6,934 nucleotides of DNA from Mageeibacillus sp. UBA5747 (GCA_002419145.1 DIFN01000093.1:1-6934), one strand, 5' to 3'; shown: positions 1-6,797, counted from the stretch's first letter. Program-made: numbers and translations. The notes: generated from the letters alone by a model not told the origin.

Positions 1-438
1 CAGATGGACGGCGCGACCTACCGTGTCTATGTTGTCATTGGTGACGGTGAGCTGGCCGAAGGCTCCGTCTGGGAAGGCGCAATGGCCGCCTCCCACTACA
101 AACTCGACAACCTCTGCGCCGTGGTTGATCGCAACCAACTGCAGATCTCAGGCTGGACCGAAGATATCATGGGCCACGAGAACCTCGATGAACGCTGGTC
201 GTCGTTCGGCTGGAACGTCATCCACGCCGCGGGCAATGACATCGATGCGCTTGATGCCGCTTTCGAGATCGCCAAGGCAACCAAAGACAAACCGACCTTG
301 GTCATTGCCGACACCATCAAAGGCTTTGGCGTTTCTTTCATGGAAAATGCCGCTGCCTGGCACCACAAAATCCCCAATGCCGAGGAATACCAGCTGGCCA
401 CCGCCGAACTGGCCCAGAAAAGGAGTGCTGCCCAATGA
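1..438 (+). CDS. transketolase, N-terminal (ThDP-binding) subunit, partial at 5' end
   Basis: This is the C-terminal ~145 residues of a transketolase N-terminal half; the true start lies left of the window, and the reading frame is open from base 1. The thiamine-diphosphate binding motif is visible: GDGELAEG near the start, then about 25 residues on, VVDRNQ (the GDG...N motif that binds Mg2+ and pyrophosphate). Near the end, ENAAAWHHKIP matches the conserved Trp-His segment of split transketolases. The protein stops without the pyrimidine-binding domain, which is encoded by the next gene, so this is a two-subunit transketolase rather than the ~660-residue single chain. The stop codon overlaps the next start as ATGA, implying coupled translation of the two subunits. 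The enzyme transfers two-carbon ketol units between sugar phosphates in the cytosol. Substrate is not certain; context suggests a branched or unusual ketose phosphate. Confidence 0.93.
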   Translation, partial: QMDGATYRVYVVIGDGELAEGSVWEGAMAASHYKLDNLCAVVDRNQLQISGWTEDIMGHENLDERWSSFGWNVIHAAGNDIDALDAAFEIAKATKDKPTLVIADTIKGFGVSFMENAAAWHHKIPNAEEYQLATAELAQKRSAAQ

Positions 439-1370
439 ATACGATCCACAACCGTCAAGTCATCAATGATGTCCTAGTCGAACAGGCCAAAACCGACACA
501 GACATCGTCGTCCTGTGCAGCGATTCCCGGGGTTCCGCCTCTCTGACCGAATACGCCAAAGTCCATCCCCGGCAATTTGTAGAAACCGGCATCGCCGAGC
601 AAAATATTGTCTCGATCGCCGCTGGCCTGGCCGCCTGTGGCAAAAAAGCCTATGTCGCTGCGCCCGCCTGCTTCCTGTCGACCCGCAGCATGGAACAAGC
701 TAAAGTTGACGTGGCTTACTCCAACACCAATGTCAAGCTGATCGGCATCTCAGGTGGCGTCAGCTATGGTGCCCTGGGCATGACCCACCATTCCACCAAT
801 GACATTGCCACGCTGGGCTCGGTGCCGAATATGCGGGTGTACTTCCCGAGTGACCGCCACCAGACCAGGCAGTTGATGCTTGCCCTGCTTGCCGACCAGA
901 AGCCTGCCTACATCCGCGTCGGCCGCAATCCTGTCGAAGATGTCTACAGCGAAAAGGACTGTCCCTTTGTCATGGATCAGGCCACCGTCGTCCACGAAGG
1001 CAGCGACCTCACGATCATTGCCTCCGGTGAGATGGTCTATCCGGCCTATAAGGCCGCCCTGACCCTGGCAAAGGAAGGCATCTCCTGCCGCGTGCTCGAC
1101 ATGTTCTGTGTCAAACCGCTTGATACTGCAGCCGTGCTCAAGGCCGCCCGTGAAACCCAAGCCGTCATCGTCATCGAAGAACACGTCGCGATCGGTGGCC
1201 TCGGCGCGATGGTCAGCCAGTTGCTGTCAGCCCAGCCACAGCCGACCCGCGTGGTCAGCTTGTGCCTGCCCGACGAGCCAGTCATTGCCGGCAAATCTGA
1301 TGAGGTGTTCGCCTATTACGGCCTGACCAGCGACAACCTGGTCCAGACCGCACAAAATCTTTTGGCCTGA
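435..1370 (+). CDS. transketolase, C-terminal (pyrimidine-binding) subunit
   Basis: A complete 311-residue protein, the usual size for the second half of a split transketolase. The catalytic glutamate that activates thiamine diphosphate is E55 in GIAEQN (52-57). A typical DXS/transketolase-like segment with THH (117-119) and ND (122-123) follows, then the C-terminal regulatory-type domain from about residue 185, including the IIASGEM and VIEEHVAIGGLG segments. The start ATG overlaps the upstream stop by four bases (ATGA), with AGGAG at 421-425, nine bases before the start, so the two subunits are almost certainly made together and assemble into a heteromer. The pairing next to a sugar isomerase and an FGGY kinase suggests a dedicated catabolic transketolase such as an apulose-4-phosphate transketolase (AptAB type) rather than the general pentose-phosphate enzyme. 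That assignment is inference; family membership itself is clear. Confidence 0.93.
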   Translation: MNTIHNRQVINDVLVEQAKTDTDIVVLCSDSRGSASLTEYAKVHPRQFVETGIAEQNIVSIAAGLAACGKKAYVAAPACFLSTRSMEQAKVDVAYSNTNVKLIGISGGVSYGALGMTHHSTNDIATLGSVPNMRVYFPSDRHQTRQLMLALLADQKPAYIRVGRNPVEDVYSEKDCPFVMDQATVVHEGSDLTIIASGEMVYPAYKAALTLAKEGISCRVLDMFCVKPLDTAAVLKAARETQAVIVIEEHVAIGGLGAMVSQLLSAQPQPTRVVSLCLPDEPVIAGKSDEVFAYYGLTSDNLVQTAQNLLA

Positions 1371-1397
1371 GCCAGATACAGGAAGAGGACGCTTGCC

Positions 1398-2888
1398 ATG
1401 TCTGACCGCACCATCCTGGCCATCGACCAGAGCACATCTGGCACCAAGGCCCTGCTCTTTTCTGCTGCCGGCGACCTGATCGGCCGCGCCGACCGCCCGC
1501 ATCGCCAGATCATCGATGAACGCGGCTGGGTCGAACACGACCCGGTCGAGATTCTCCAAAACACGCTCGCTGTCGTCCGTGACGTCGTGGCCAAAACTGG
1601 CAGCGATCCGGCTGCCATCGCTGCCCTGGGCATCAGCAACCAGCGCGAAACCGCTCTGGCCTGGGATGCGGCCACAGGTCAGCCCGTGTACAATGCCATC
1701 GTCTGGCAATGCGCCCGCGGTCAAGCGATCTGTGACCGGATTGCCGCCGAAGGTCAGGGCGACTTGATCCGCATGGCGACCGGCCTGCACTTGTCACCGT
1801 ATTTCTCCGCCGCCAAACTGGCCTGGATTCTCGAAAATGTCCCGGCTGCCCAGGCCGCGTCTGCCAGAGGCACCCTGCGCTGCGGCAACATCGACAGCTG
1901 GCTCATCTTCAACCTGACCGGCGGGCAGTCGTTCAAGACTGACTACTCCAATGCCTCGCGTACTCAGTTGTTCAATCTGTCCACGCTGCAATGGGACCCG
2001 GATGTCTGCACGCTATTCGGCCTGACGCCGGACCAGCTGCCGCAAGTTTGCGATTCAAACAGCTGGTTTGGTCAGACCGATCTGGGTGGTTTTCTGCCCC
2101 GGCCGATCCCGGTCCATAGCGTTCTCGGTGACTCTCATGGAGCCTTGTTTGGCCAAGGCTGCCTGGAACGTGGCATGATCAAGACCACCTACGGCACGGG
2201 TTCTTCTGTGATGATGAACATCGGCCCTGCGCCGATATTCACCCAGTCGGGCGTGGTCACCTCGATCGCCTGGGGCATGGATGGGGTCGTCGACTATGTC
2301 CTCGAAGGCAACATCAATTACACCGGCGCCGTCATGAAGTGGGTTGGCGATGACCTCGGACTGATCGCCTCGTCCCGCGAAGCCGGACCCGTCGCGGCCC
2401 GTGCCAATCCCAACGATGAGACCTACCTCGTGCCAGCCTTTTCCGGACTCGGCGCCCCCTACTGGGAGAGCAAAGCCCGCGCGGTGATCTGCAACATGAC
2501 CCGCCACACCGGCAAGGCCGAGATCGTCCGTGCTGCTGAGGACTGCATCGCCTATCAGATCGCCGACATCATCGAGCTGATGCAGCGCGAATCTGGCATT
2601 GCCCTCCAGGAGCTGCGCGTCGATGGCGGTCCGACCCGGGACAGCTACCTGATGCAATTCCAGAGCGACATCCTCGACCTGCCTGTTCTGGTCCCAGCTA
2701 CTGAGGAGCTTTCCGGTGTCGGCGCAGCCTATGCCGCTGGATTGGCAACCGACGTGTTCACGCTGGACGTTTTCAACCGGATTGGCCGCCAGGCCTATGT
2801 GCCGGTCATGCCCGAGGATACCCGCACCCAACGCCGCGATGGCTGGAAAAAGGCTGTCGCTATGGTCCTTTCCGGGGCCAGAAACTAA
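1398..2888 (+). CDS. FGGY-family carbohydrate kinase, glycerol-kinase-like; candidate apulose kinase
   Basis: A 496-residue cytosolic kinase with the two-domain FGGY (actin/hexokinase-fold) layout and normal length. It opens with the phosphate-binding segment AIDQSTSGTK (8-17) and ends with the FGGY nucleotide-binding signature VDGGPTRDSYLMQF (408-421). It aligns with E. coli GlpK nearly without gaps over residues ~80-276, so numbering matches: R83 and E84 in NQRET, W103 in VWQC, Y135 in PYFS, and the catalytic base D245 in GDSHG are present. Two pocket residues differ: Q246 is Ser, and F270, which packs against the glycerol backbone, is Ser in GTGSS. The pocket therefore looks built for a glycerol-like but bulkier substrate. 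It lies 27 bases after the transketolase gene, with GGAAGAGGA at 1381-1389 as ribosome binding site. The likely role is ATP-dependent phosphorylation of the ketose made by the downstream isomerase; simple glycerol kinase, or a tetrulose or pentulose kinase, cannot be excluded. Confidence 0.85.
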   Translation: MSDRTILAIDQSTSGTKALLFSAAGDLIGRADRPHRQIIDERGWVEHDPVEILQNTLAVVRDVVAKTGSDPAAIAALGISNQRETALAWDAATGQPVYNAIVWQCARGQAICDRIAAEGQGDLIRMATGLHLSPYFSAAKLAWILENVPAAQAASARGTLRCGNIDSWLIFNLTGGQSFKTDYSNASRTQLFNLSTLQWDPDVCTLFGLTPDQLPQVCDSNSWFGQTDLGGFLPRPIPVHSVLGDSHGALFGQGCLERGMIKTTYGTGSSVMMNIGPAPIFTQSGVVTSIAWGMDGVVDYVLEGNINYTGAVMKWVGDDLGLIASSREAGPVAARANPNDETYLVPAFSGLGAPYWESKARAVICNMTRHTGKAEIVRAAEDCIAYQIADIIELMQRESGIALQELRVDGGPTRDSYLMQFQSDILDLPVLVPATEELSGVGAAYAAGLATDVFTLDVFNRIGRQAYVPVMPEDTRTQRRDGWKKAVAMVLSGARN

Positions 2889-2919
2889 TGGAACATCCTG
2901 CCAGACGGCAGAAATTCAC

Positions 2920-2928
2920 AGGAGGAGG
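2920..2928 (+). promoter_or_regulatory. strong ribosome binding site of the isomerase gene
   Basis: AGGAGGAGG contains two overlapping AGGAGG Shine-Dalgarno cores, six and nine bases before the ATG at 2935. It decides the start: the reading frame is open much further upstream (from 2716, inside the kinase gene), but that extension is unrelated out-of-frame kinase sequence. Confidence 0.8.
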
Positions 2929-2934
2929 CCATCC

Positions 2935-4347
2935 ATGAAACCTACTACACTCGGAGTCATCATCACCAATCGCAGCTTTTTCCCAGATCATCTGGTCGGT
3001 GAGGAACGCCAGAAAATCTTGGCCAAGCTTGCAACCAAGGGCATCGAATCCATCATCCTGGGCGAAAATGAGACGCCACTCGGCGCGGTCATGACCTACG
3101 AAGACGCCAAAACCTGTGCCCAGTTGTTCAAAGCCAACCAGGATAAAATTGACGGCATCCTCGTGATCTTGCCCAACTTCGGCGACGAAGTCGGTGTGGC
3201 TACGGCCATCGATCTGGCCAAACTTAACGTCCCGATCCTGGTTCAGGCCTGTGACGACTCGCTCGATCGCATGCAGCTGGAAAACCGCCGCGATGCCTTC
3301 TGTGGCAAAATCTCGTTGTGCAACAATCTCTACCAGCGCGACATCAAGTACAGTGTGACTCGCCAGCACACCTGTGACATCAACAGCACAGAATTCGACC
3401 GCGAACTCGACCAATTCGCCGCAGTTTGCCGCGTCGTCAGTGGTGTCAAACACGCCCGGATCGCTGCCATCGGCACCCGACCCGATGCTTTCCATACCGT
3501 CCGCTTCTCAGAAAAACTGCTGCAAAAATACGGCATCACGACCGCTGTCGTTGATTTGTCGGAAATCATTTTTGCTGCCCAGGCGATGGAGAATACTGCT
3601 GAGGTCTTGGCTAAGGCAGAGGAAATTAAAGCTTACGGTAAGATTGTCCTAGGGATCGAGGAGGAAAAGATCCTCAAGCAGGCCAAACTGACCTTGACGG
3701 TTGAGAAGTGGGTTTCCGATCATGACTGCCAGGCCAGTGCCATCCAGTGCTGGGATTCGATCCAGAACAACTACGGCGTCGCGACCTGCCTTTCAATGAG
3801 CATGATGGGTGAGAAGGGGCTGCCCAGCGCCTGCGAAATGGACGTCACCGGCGCCCTGGCCATGTACGCTTTGTTCCTCGCTTCCGGCGAGCCTTCAGCC
3901 TACTTTGACTGGAACAACAACTTTGCCGATGAACGCAACACGTGCGTCAATCTGCATTGCTCCAATTTCCCAGCCTCATTCTTTGGTCACAAGGACTTTG
4001 AAATCGGCAACCTCGGCGTGCTCGGCACCACCCTCGGCCAGGCCAACTGCTTTGGCGCCTGTAAAGCCCAGATCAAAGAAGGCCCGATGACCTACGCCAA
4101 AATTACGACCGACGACAAAAACGGCAAAATCAAGCTCTACGTTGGCGAAGGTGAATTTTTAAAGGACCGCATTGATACCGAAGGTGGTGTCGCTGTCTGC
4201 CAGGTCAAAGACCTGCAGGGTCTGATGAACCACATCTGTAAAAACGGTTATGAGCACCACGTCGCCATGAACCGCGGCCGCGTCGCTGACGTCTTGGAAG
4301 AAGCCCTCGGCAACTACCTCGGCTGGGACGTGTACCGGCACAGCTGA
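2935..4347 (+). CDS. L-fucose/L-arabinose isomerase family protein; candidate aldose-ketose isomerase of the operon
   Basis: A 470-residue cytosolic protein of the L-fucose/L-arabinose isomerase fold group. The N-terminal ~170 residues form a Rossmann-like region (DGILVILPNFGDE at 73-85, VPILVQACDD at 99-108). A central domain follows. The C-terminal isomerase domain carries the hallmark run CLSMSMMGEKGLPSACEMD (285-303), DWNNN (325-329) and LHCSNFP (340-346), plus EHHVAMNRG (440-448). Family comparison suggests E301, D325 and a His in the C-terminal segment (H441 or H442) as the metal and base residues that move a proton between C1 and C2. It is rich in cysteine (16 residues). It follows the kinase by 46 bases and is the last gene of the operon, with its stop 8 bases from the zwf stop on the other strand. 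Substrate is not shown; isomerisation of the sugar that the kinase and transketolase then use (D-apiose to apulose, or sulfoquinovose to sulfofructose) is inferred from context. Confidence 0.8.
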   Translation: MKPTTLGVIITNRSFFPDHLVGEERQKILAKLATKGIESIILGENETPLGAVMTYEDAKTCAQLFKANQDKIDGILVILPNFGDEVGVATAIDLAKLNVPILVQACDDSLDRMQLENRRDAFCGKISLCNNLYQRDIKYSVTRQHTCDINSTEFDRELDQFAAVCRVVSGVKHARIAAIGTRPDAFHTVRFSEKLLQKYGITTAVVDLSEIIFAAQAMENTAEVLAKAEEIKAYGKIVLGIEEEKILKQAKLTLTVEKWVSDHDCQASAIQCWDSIQNNYGVATCLSMSMMGEKGLPSACEMDVTGALAMYALFLASGEPSAYFDWNNNFADERNTCVNLHCSNFPASFFGHKDFEIGNLGVLGTTLGQANCFGACKAQIKEGPMTYAKITTDDKNGKIKLYVGEGEFLKDRIDTEGGVAVCQVKDLQGLMNHICKNGYEHHVAMNRGRVADVLEEALGNYLGWDVYRHS

Positions 4348-4355
4348 TTGAAGCT

Positions 4356-5882
4356 TTACACCGACCACCACTCACGGCCGTCGCGGGCCAGAAGCTCGAT
4401 CGATTTGATGGGGCCGTTGGTGCCGGCACTGTAGTTGGGGAAACGATGGCGCTGGCTTTCGCGGAAGCTGATGATCTGGTCGGCCAGCTTCCAGGAGGCT
4501 TCGACCTCGTTCCACCAGGCAAACAGAGTGGCGTCACCGCGCATGATGTCGTAGATCAGGCGCTCGTAGGCTTCCGGGGTGTTGCCCTGGTTGGGACTGA
4601 GATGGCTGGTCTCGACTTTGACCGGCATGATGTCTTTCTGGGTGGAAAAATCCTTGGTGTTGACCTGGAAATAGACGCCGACATTGGGCTGGATGTTGAT
4701 GACCAGGAGGTTGGGCTCCTGATGATTCTTGTCGTCGGAAAAATAGAGAATGTTCGGCAGCGACTTGAACTGGACAACGATTTCAGTGCTGCTGCCGGCG
4801 AGGCGTTTGCCGGTGCGAATGTAAAAAGGCGTGCCTGCCCAGCGAAAATTGTTGACGCTGAGCTTCATGGCGATGAAGGTCTCGGTGGTGGAGTTCTCCG
4901 GTACATTCGGTTCCTCGCGATAGCCGGGTACCTTTTCACCATCGATGGTGCCGGTGCCGTATTGGCCGAATACGACATTGTCGCGCAGGGAATCGGACGT
5001 GAAGGGGGTGATGGCCTGGATGACTTTGAGTTTTTCCTGGCGGATGGCCTCAGTCGTCAGGGAAACCGGAGGTTCCATGGCTACCAGCGACAGAATCTGC
5101 AAGATGTGGTTCTGGACCATGTCGCGGATGGCCCCGGAATGTTCATAGTAGCCGCCGCGTGAACCGACGCCAAGCTTTTCGCCGAGCGAGATCTGGATGT
5201 TGTCGATGTACTGATTGCTCCAGAGTGACTCGAAAACAAGATTGGCGAAGCGCAGGACCATGATGTTCTGGATCATGTCCTTGCCCAGGTAATGGTCGAT
5301 GCGGTAGATGTCGTTCTCAGTAAAATACACATGCAGAGAGTCGTTCAAGTGCTTGGCCGTCTTGAGGTCTTTGCCGAATGGCTTTTCGATCACGAGACGC
5401 TGCCAGTTCGAGCATTGCTCACCGGTCATATAATGGCAAGATGCCTGGCCGCTCTTTCCGAGGCCATTGACGATGGTCTCGAAATATTCCGGTGCAACCG
5501 CCAGGTAGAAAATCCGGTTGCCCAGTGTCTGGTGCTGCTCATCGAGTCCCCCGAGAAAGGTAGCCAAGGCGTTATAATCTTCGGTTGCGGTAAAGTCGAG
5601 CTGATAATAGTAGATGATGTCTCTCAGCCGCTCCCATTGGCTCTCGGAAATTTTGTTGCGTGAATATTTTTCCAGTGCAACTTTCAATTCGTCGCGATAT
5701 ACTTCAGTCGTTTTGTTGCGGCGGCCGATGGCAACAATGGCAAAATGGTCTGGCATCAGCTGGTCAAAAGCCAGGTTGTACAAGGCCGGGATCAGCTTGC
5801 GGTGGGTCAGGTCACCCGTTCCACCAAAGATCACCATGATCGAAGGTTCGCTGATTTTATGTTGCTGGTTGAGTAGTTCCAT
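4356..5882 (-). CDS. zwf: glucose-6-phosphate 1-dehydrogenase
   Basis: A 508-residue G6PDH that oxidises glucose 6-phosphate to 6-phosphogluconolactone with NAD(P)+, the first step of the oxidative pentose phosphate pathway. Seen in order: the nucleotide-binding loop GGTGDLTHRKL (20-30), EKPFG (166-170), the active-site signature RIDHYLGK (194-201) with catalytic H197 and substrate-binding K201, a second catalytic His in QNHILQ (H259), FYIRTGKRL (353-361), and the C-terminal RGDATLF (448-454). Length fits the family. The start at 5882 is chosen because AGGAG (plus-strand CTCCT 5892-5896) lies nine bases upstream and homology begins just inside; an in-frame ATG at 5984 would add 34 residues. 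It is convergent with the sugar operon and divergent from the 3D-domain gene, so it is a separate transcription unit. The NADPH and pentose phosphates it makes meet the transketolase products in the pentose phosphate pool. Confidence 0.97.
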   Translation of the reverse strand: MELLNQQHKISEPSIMVIFGGTGDLTHRKLIPALYNLAFDQLMPDHFAIVAIGRRNKTTEVYRDELKVALEKYSRNKISESQWERLRDIIYYYQLDFTATEDYNALATFLGGLDEQHQTLGNRIFYLAVAPEYFETIVNGLGKSGQASCHYMTGEQCSNWQRLVIEKPFGKDLKTAKHLNDSLHVYFTENDIYRIDHYLGKDMIQNIMVLRFANLVFESLWSNQYIDNIQISLGEKLGVGSRGGYYEHSGAIRDMVQNHILQILSLVAMEPPVSLTTEAIRQEKLKVIQAITPFTSDSLRDNVVFGQYGTGTIDGEKVPGYREEPNVPENSTTETFIAMKLSVNNFRWAGTPFYIRTGKRLAGSSTEIVVQFKSLPNILYFSDDKNHQEPNLLVINIQPNVGVYFQVNTKDFSTQKDIMPVKVETSHLSPNQGNTPEAYERLIYDIMRGDATLFAWWNEVEASWKLADQIISFRESQRHRFPNYSAGTNGPIKSIELLARDGREWWSV

Positions 5883-5891
5883 GTGAGTTTG

Positions 5892-5896
5892 CTCCT
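5892..5896 (-). promoter_or_regulatory. ribosome binding site deciding the zwf start
   Basis: Read on the minus strand this is AGGAG, nine bases before the ATG at 5882. It supports that start over the in-frame ATG at 5984, which has its own weaker GGAG (plus-strand CTCC 5993-5996) eight bases upstream. Confidence 0.65.
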
Positions 5897-6028
5897 GGCT
5901 GTTTTTTTCAGCGTAGCGCCAGAAGGGGGGATCTGCAAGTGACAAAAGACACAGTTTCAAAAAATAAAAAAAACGAACATACATTCTCTTTTCTCCGGCC
6001 TATTTACCGGGAAATTGTCTCTATTGTT

Positions 6029-6050
6029 TGAAAGGTCACGTCACTTTTCA
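6029..6050. promoter_or_regulatory. imperfect palindrome, candidate operator
   Basis: TGAAAGGTCACGTCACTTTT followed by CA is a 22-base palindrome centred on ACGT (6038-6041): nine of eleven base pairs of the two arms match, including the outer TGAAA/TTTCA. Its position between two divergent genes, about 150 bases from each start, fits a repressor or activator site. It also contains the direct repeat GTCACGTCAC. The regulator is unknown and the call is from symmetry and location only. Confidence 0.35.
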
Positions 6051-6091
6051 GCCAGTTATTTGTTGAATCCGGCGAATCTGACACAAAAATG

Positions 6092-6121
6092 TTGACGCAA
6101 AGAATGGGTAGCGGCTAAAAT
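6092..6121 (+). promoter_or_regulatory. candidate sigma-70-type promoter for the 3D-domain gene
   Basis: TTGACG (6092-6097, five of six to the -35 consensus) and TAAAAT (6116-6121, five of six to the -10 consensus) are separated by 18 bases. Transcription would start near 6128 and leave a leader of about 58 bases before the GTG start. A second AT-rich box, TATAAA at 6155-6160, lies closer to the gene but has no good -35. Confidence 0.4.
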
Positions 6122-6185
6122 TCACCTCGTTCATCTTTTATTGACTTGGTTCTGTATAAATGGTGCGTAAAACTGAAGTAATGAG

Positions 6186-6797
6186 GTGTTCGTCTTAGTT
6201 ACAAGAATCGTATCTGCCCTGGCACTGACGTTCAATCTGGCAGCTTATGGCTTTGGATTGATTCCGGGTCCAGTGCCCCAGACAGAGAAAACTCAAGTAC
6301 CCAAACCAGCCGCCCCAAGTACATCTGTTTATGATGACATGCTAGACAATCTTGACCATTCATCCCTGAGCTTCGAAGCCGTGGTCAGCCGCGAAGGTGA
6401 CGATCTCGACTCGGAAATGCCCGGGGAACCCTATTCCCAAGACAGTCGTGTTGCCAAGGCAACCAGCGCACCCACAGAACCATCGATCCTGGAAAACAAG
6501 CCCGAATATGAGTGGATTGAATTCAAGATCACACACTACACCAAAGATGAACCTGGTATGAATGGCAAAGGCATCACTGCCACTGGTACCAAAGCCAAAG
6601 CCGGCCGCACCATTGCCGTGGACCCGAAAGTCATTCCCTATGGGACACGGGTCTACATCGAAGGCATCGGCTATCGCGTCGCAGAAGACTGTGGCGGCGC
6701 GGTCAAAGGCAACCATATCGACGTCTACGTCGACCGGTCCGACAGTGAGCACCTGCTCAACGAGACCTACTACGCAAAGTTAAGAATTGTCAAATGA
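6186..6797 (+). CDS. exported 3D-domain protein (putative cell-wall lytic transglycosylase-like)
   Basis: A 203-residue protein. Residues 1 to about 25 look like a signal peptide or membrane anchor: a short N-terminus with Arg7, then a hydrophobic stretch (8-25). Residues ~26-108 form a linker rich in Pro, Ser, Thr, Asp and Glu with no recognisable fold. Residues ~110-203 are a 3D domain, named for its three aspartates, here D146 in AVDPKVIP, D168 in AEDCGG and D179 in NHIDVYV; the flanking GITATGT and PYGTRVYI segments are also typical. The domain resembles the MltA-type double-psi-barrel catalytic region found in Bacillus YocH, YuiC and Sps-like proteins that act on peptidoglycan. The protein lacks LysM, SH3 or G5 wall-binding repeats. 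The only plausible in-frame start is GTG at 6186, since an in-frame stop lies at 6174-6176, and it has no clear Shine-Dalgarno. It is a single-gene unit with its own terminator. Peptidoglycan cleavage is inferred from the family. Confidence 0.85.
   Translation: MFVLVTRIVSALALTFNLAAYGFGLIPGPVPQTEKTQVPKPAAPSTSVYDDMLDNLDHSSLSFEAVVSREGDDLDSEMPGEPYSQDSRVAKATSAPTEPSILENKPEYEWIEFKITHYTKDEPGMNGKGITATGTKAKAGRTIAVDPKVIPYGTRVYIEGIGYRVAEDCGGAVKGNHIDVYVDRSDSEHLLNETYYAKLRIVK

Larger units (their letters stand above)
5883..6185. other. divergent intergenic region between zwf and the 3D-domain gene
   Basis: These 303 bases separate two genes transcribed away from each other, so both promoters should lie here. 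The part next to zwf has an A-rich tract on the + strand (about 5958-5973) and the short in-frame extension back to 5984. The middle holds the 22-base palindrome at 6029-6050. The right part holds a candidate promoter for the rightward gene. No convincing -35/-10 pair for zwf was found by eye. No RNA gene or riboswitch fold was recognised. Confidence 0.6.

Noticed and set aside
1227..1790. 187-residue minus-strand open frame spanning the transketolase-kinase junction
   Set aside because: It is antisense to two well-supported genes and has no family features.
2055..2831. 258-residue open frame on the minus strand inside the kinase gene
   Set aside because: It is antisense to a clearly conserved kinase, has no recognisable domain and no credible upstream signals; long antisense frames are expected from the codon bias of this GC-rich gene.
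1398..2888. Calling the FGGY kinase glpK
   Set aside because: Similarity is strong, but Q246 and F270 are replaced by Ser, and the gene sits with an isomerase and split transketolase rather than glycerol genes.
2716..2934. N-terminal extension of the isomerase back into the kinase gene
   Set aside because: The extension is out-of-frame kinase sequence; AGGAGGAGG just before 2935 marks the real start.
4446..5162. 238-residue plus-strand open frame inside zwf
   Set aside because: It is antisense to the conserved C-terminal half of G6PDH and has no motif or ribosome binding site that would support it.
6141..6160. TTGACT with TATAAA as a promoter pair
   Set aside because: The spacer is only 8 bases, too short for a sigma-70-type promoter; TATAAA could only be used with a poor -35.
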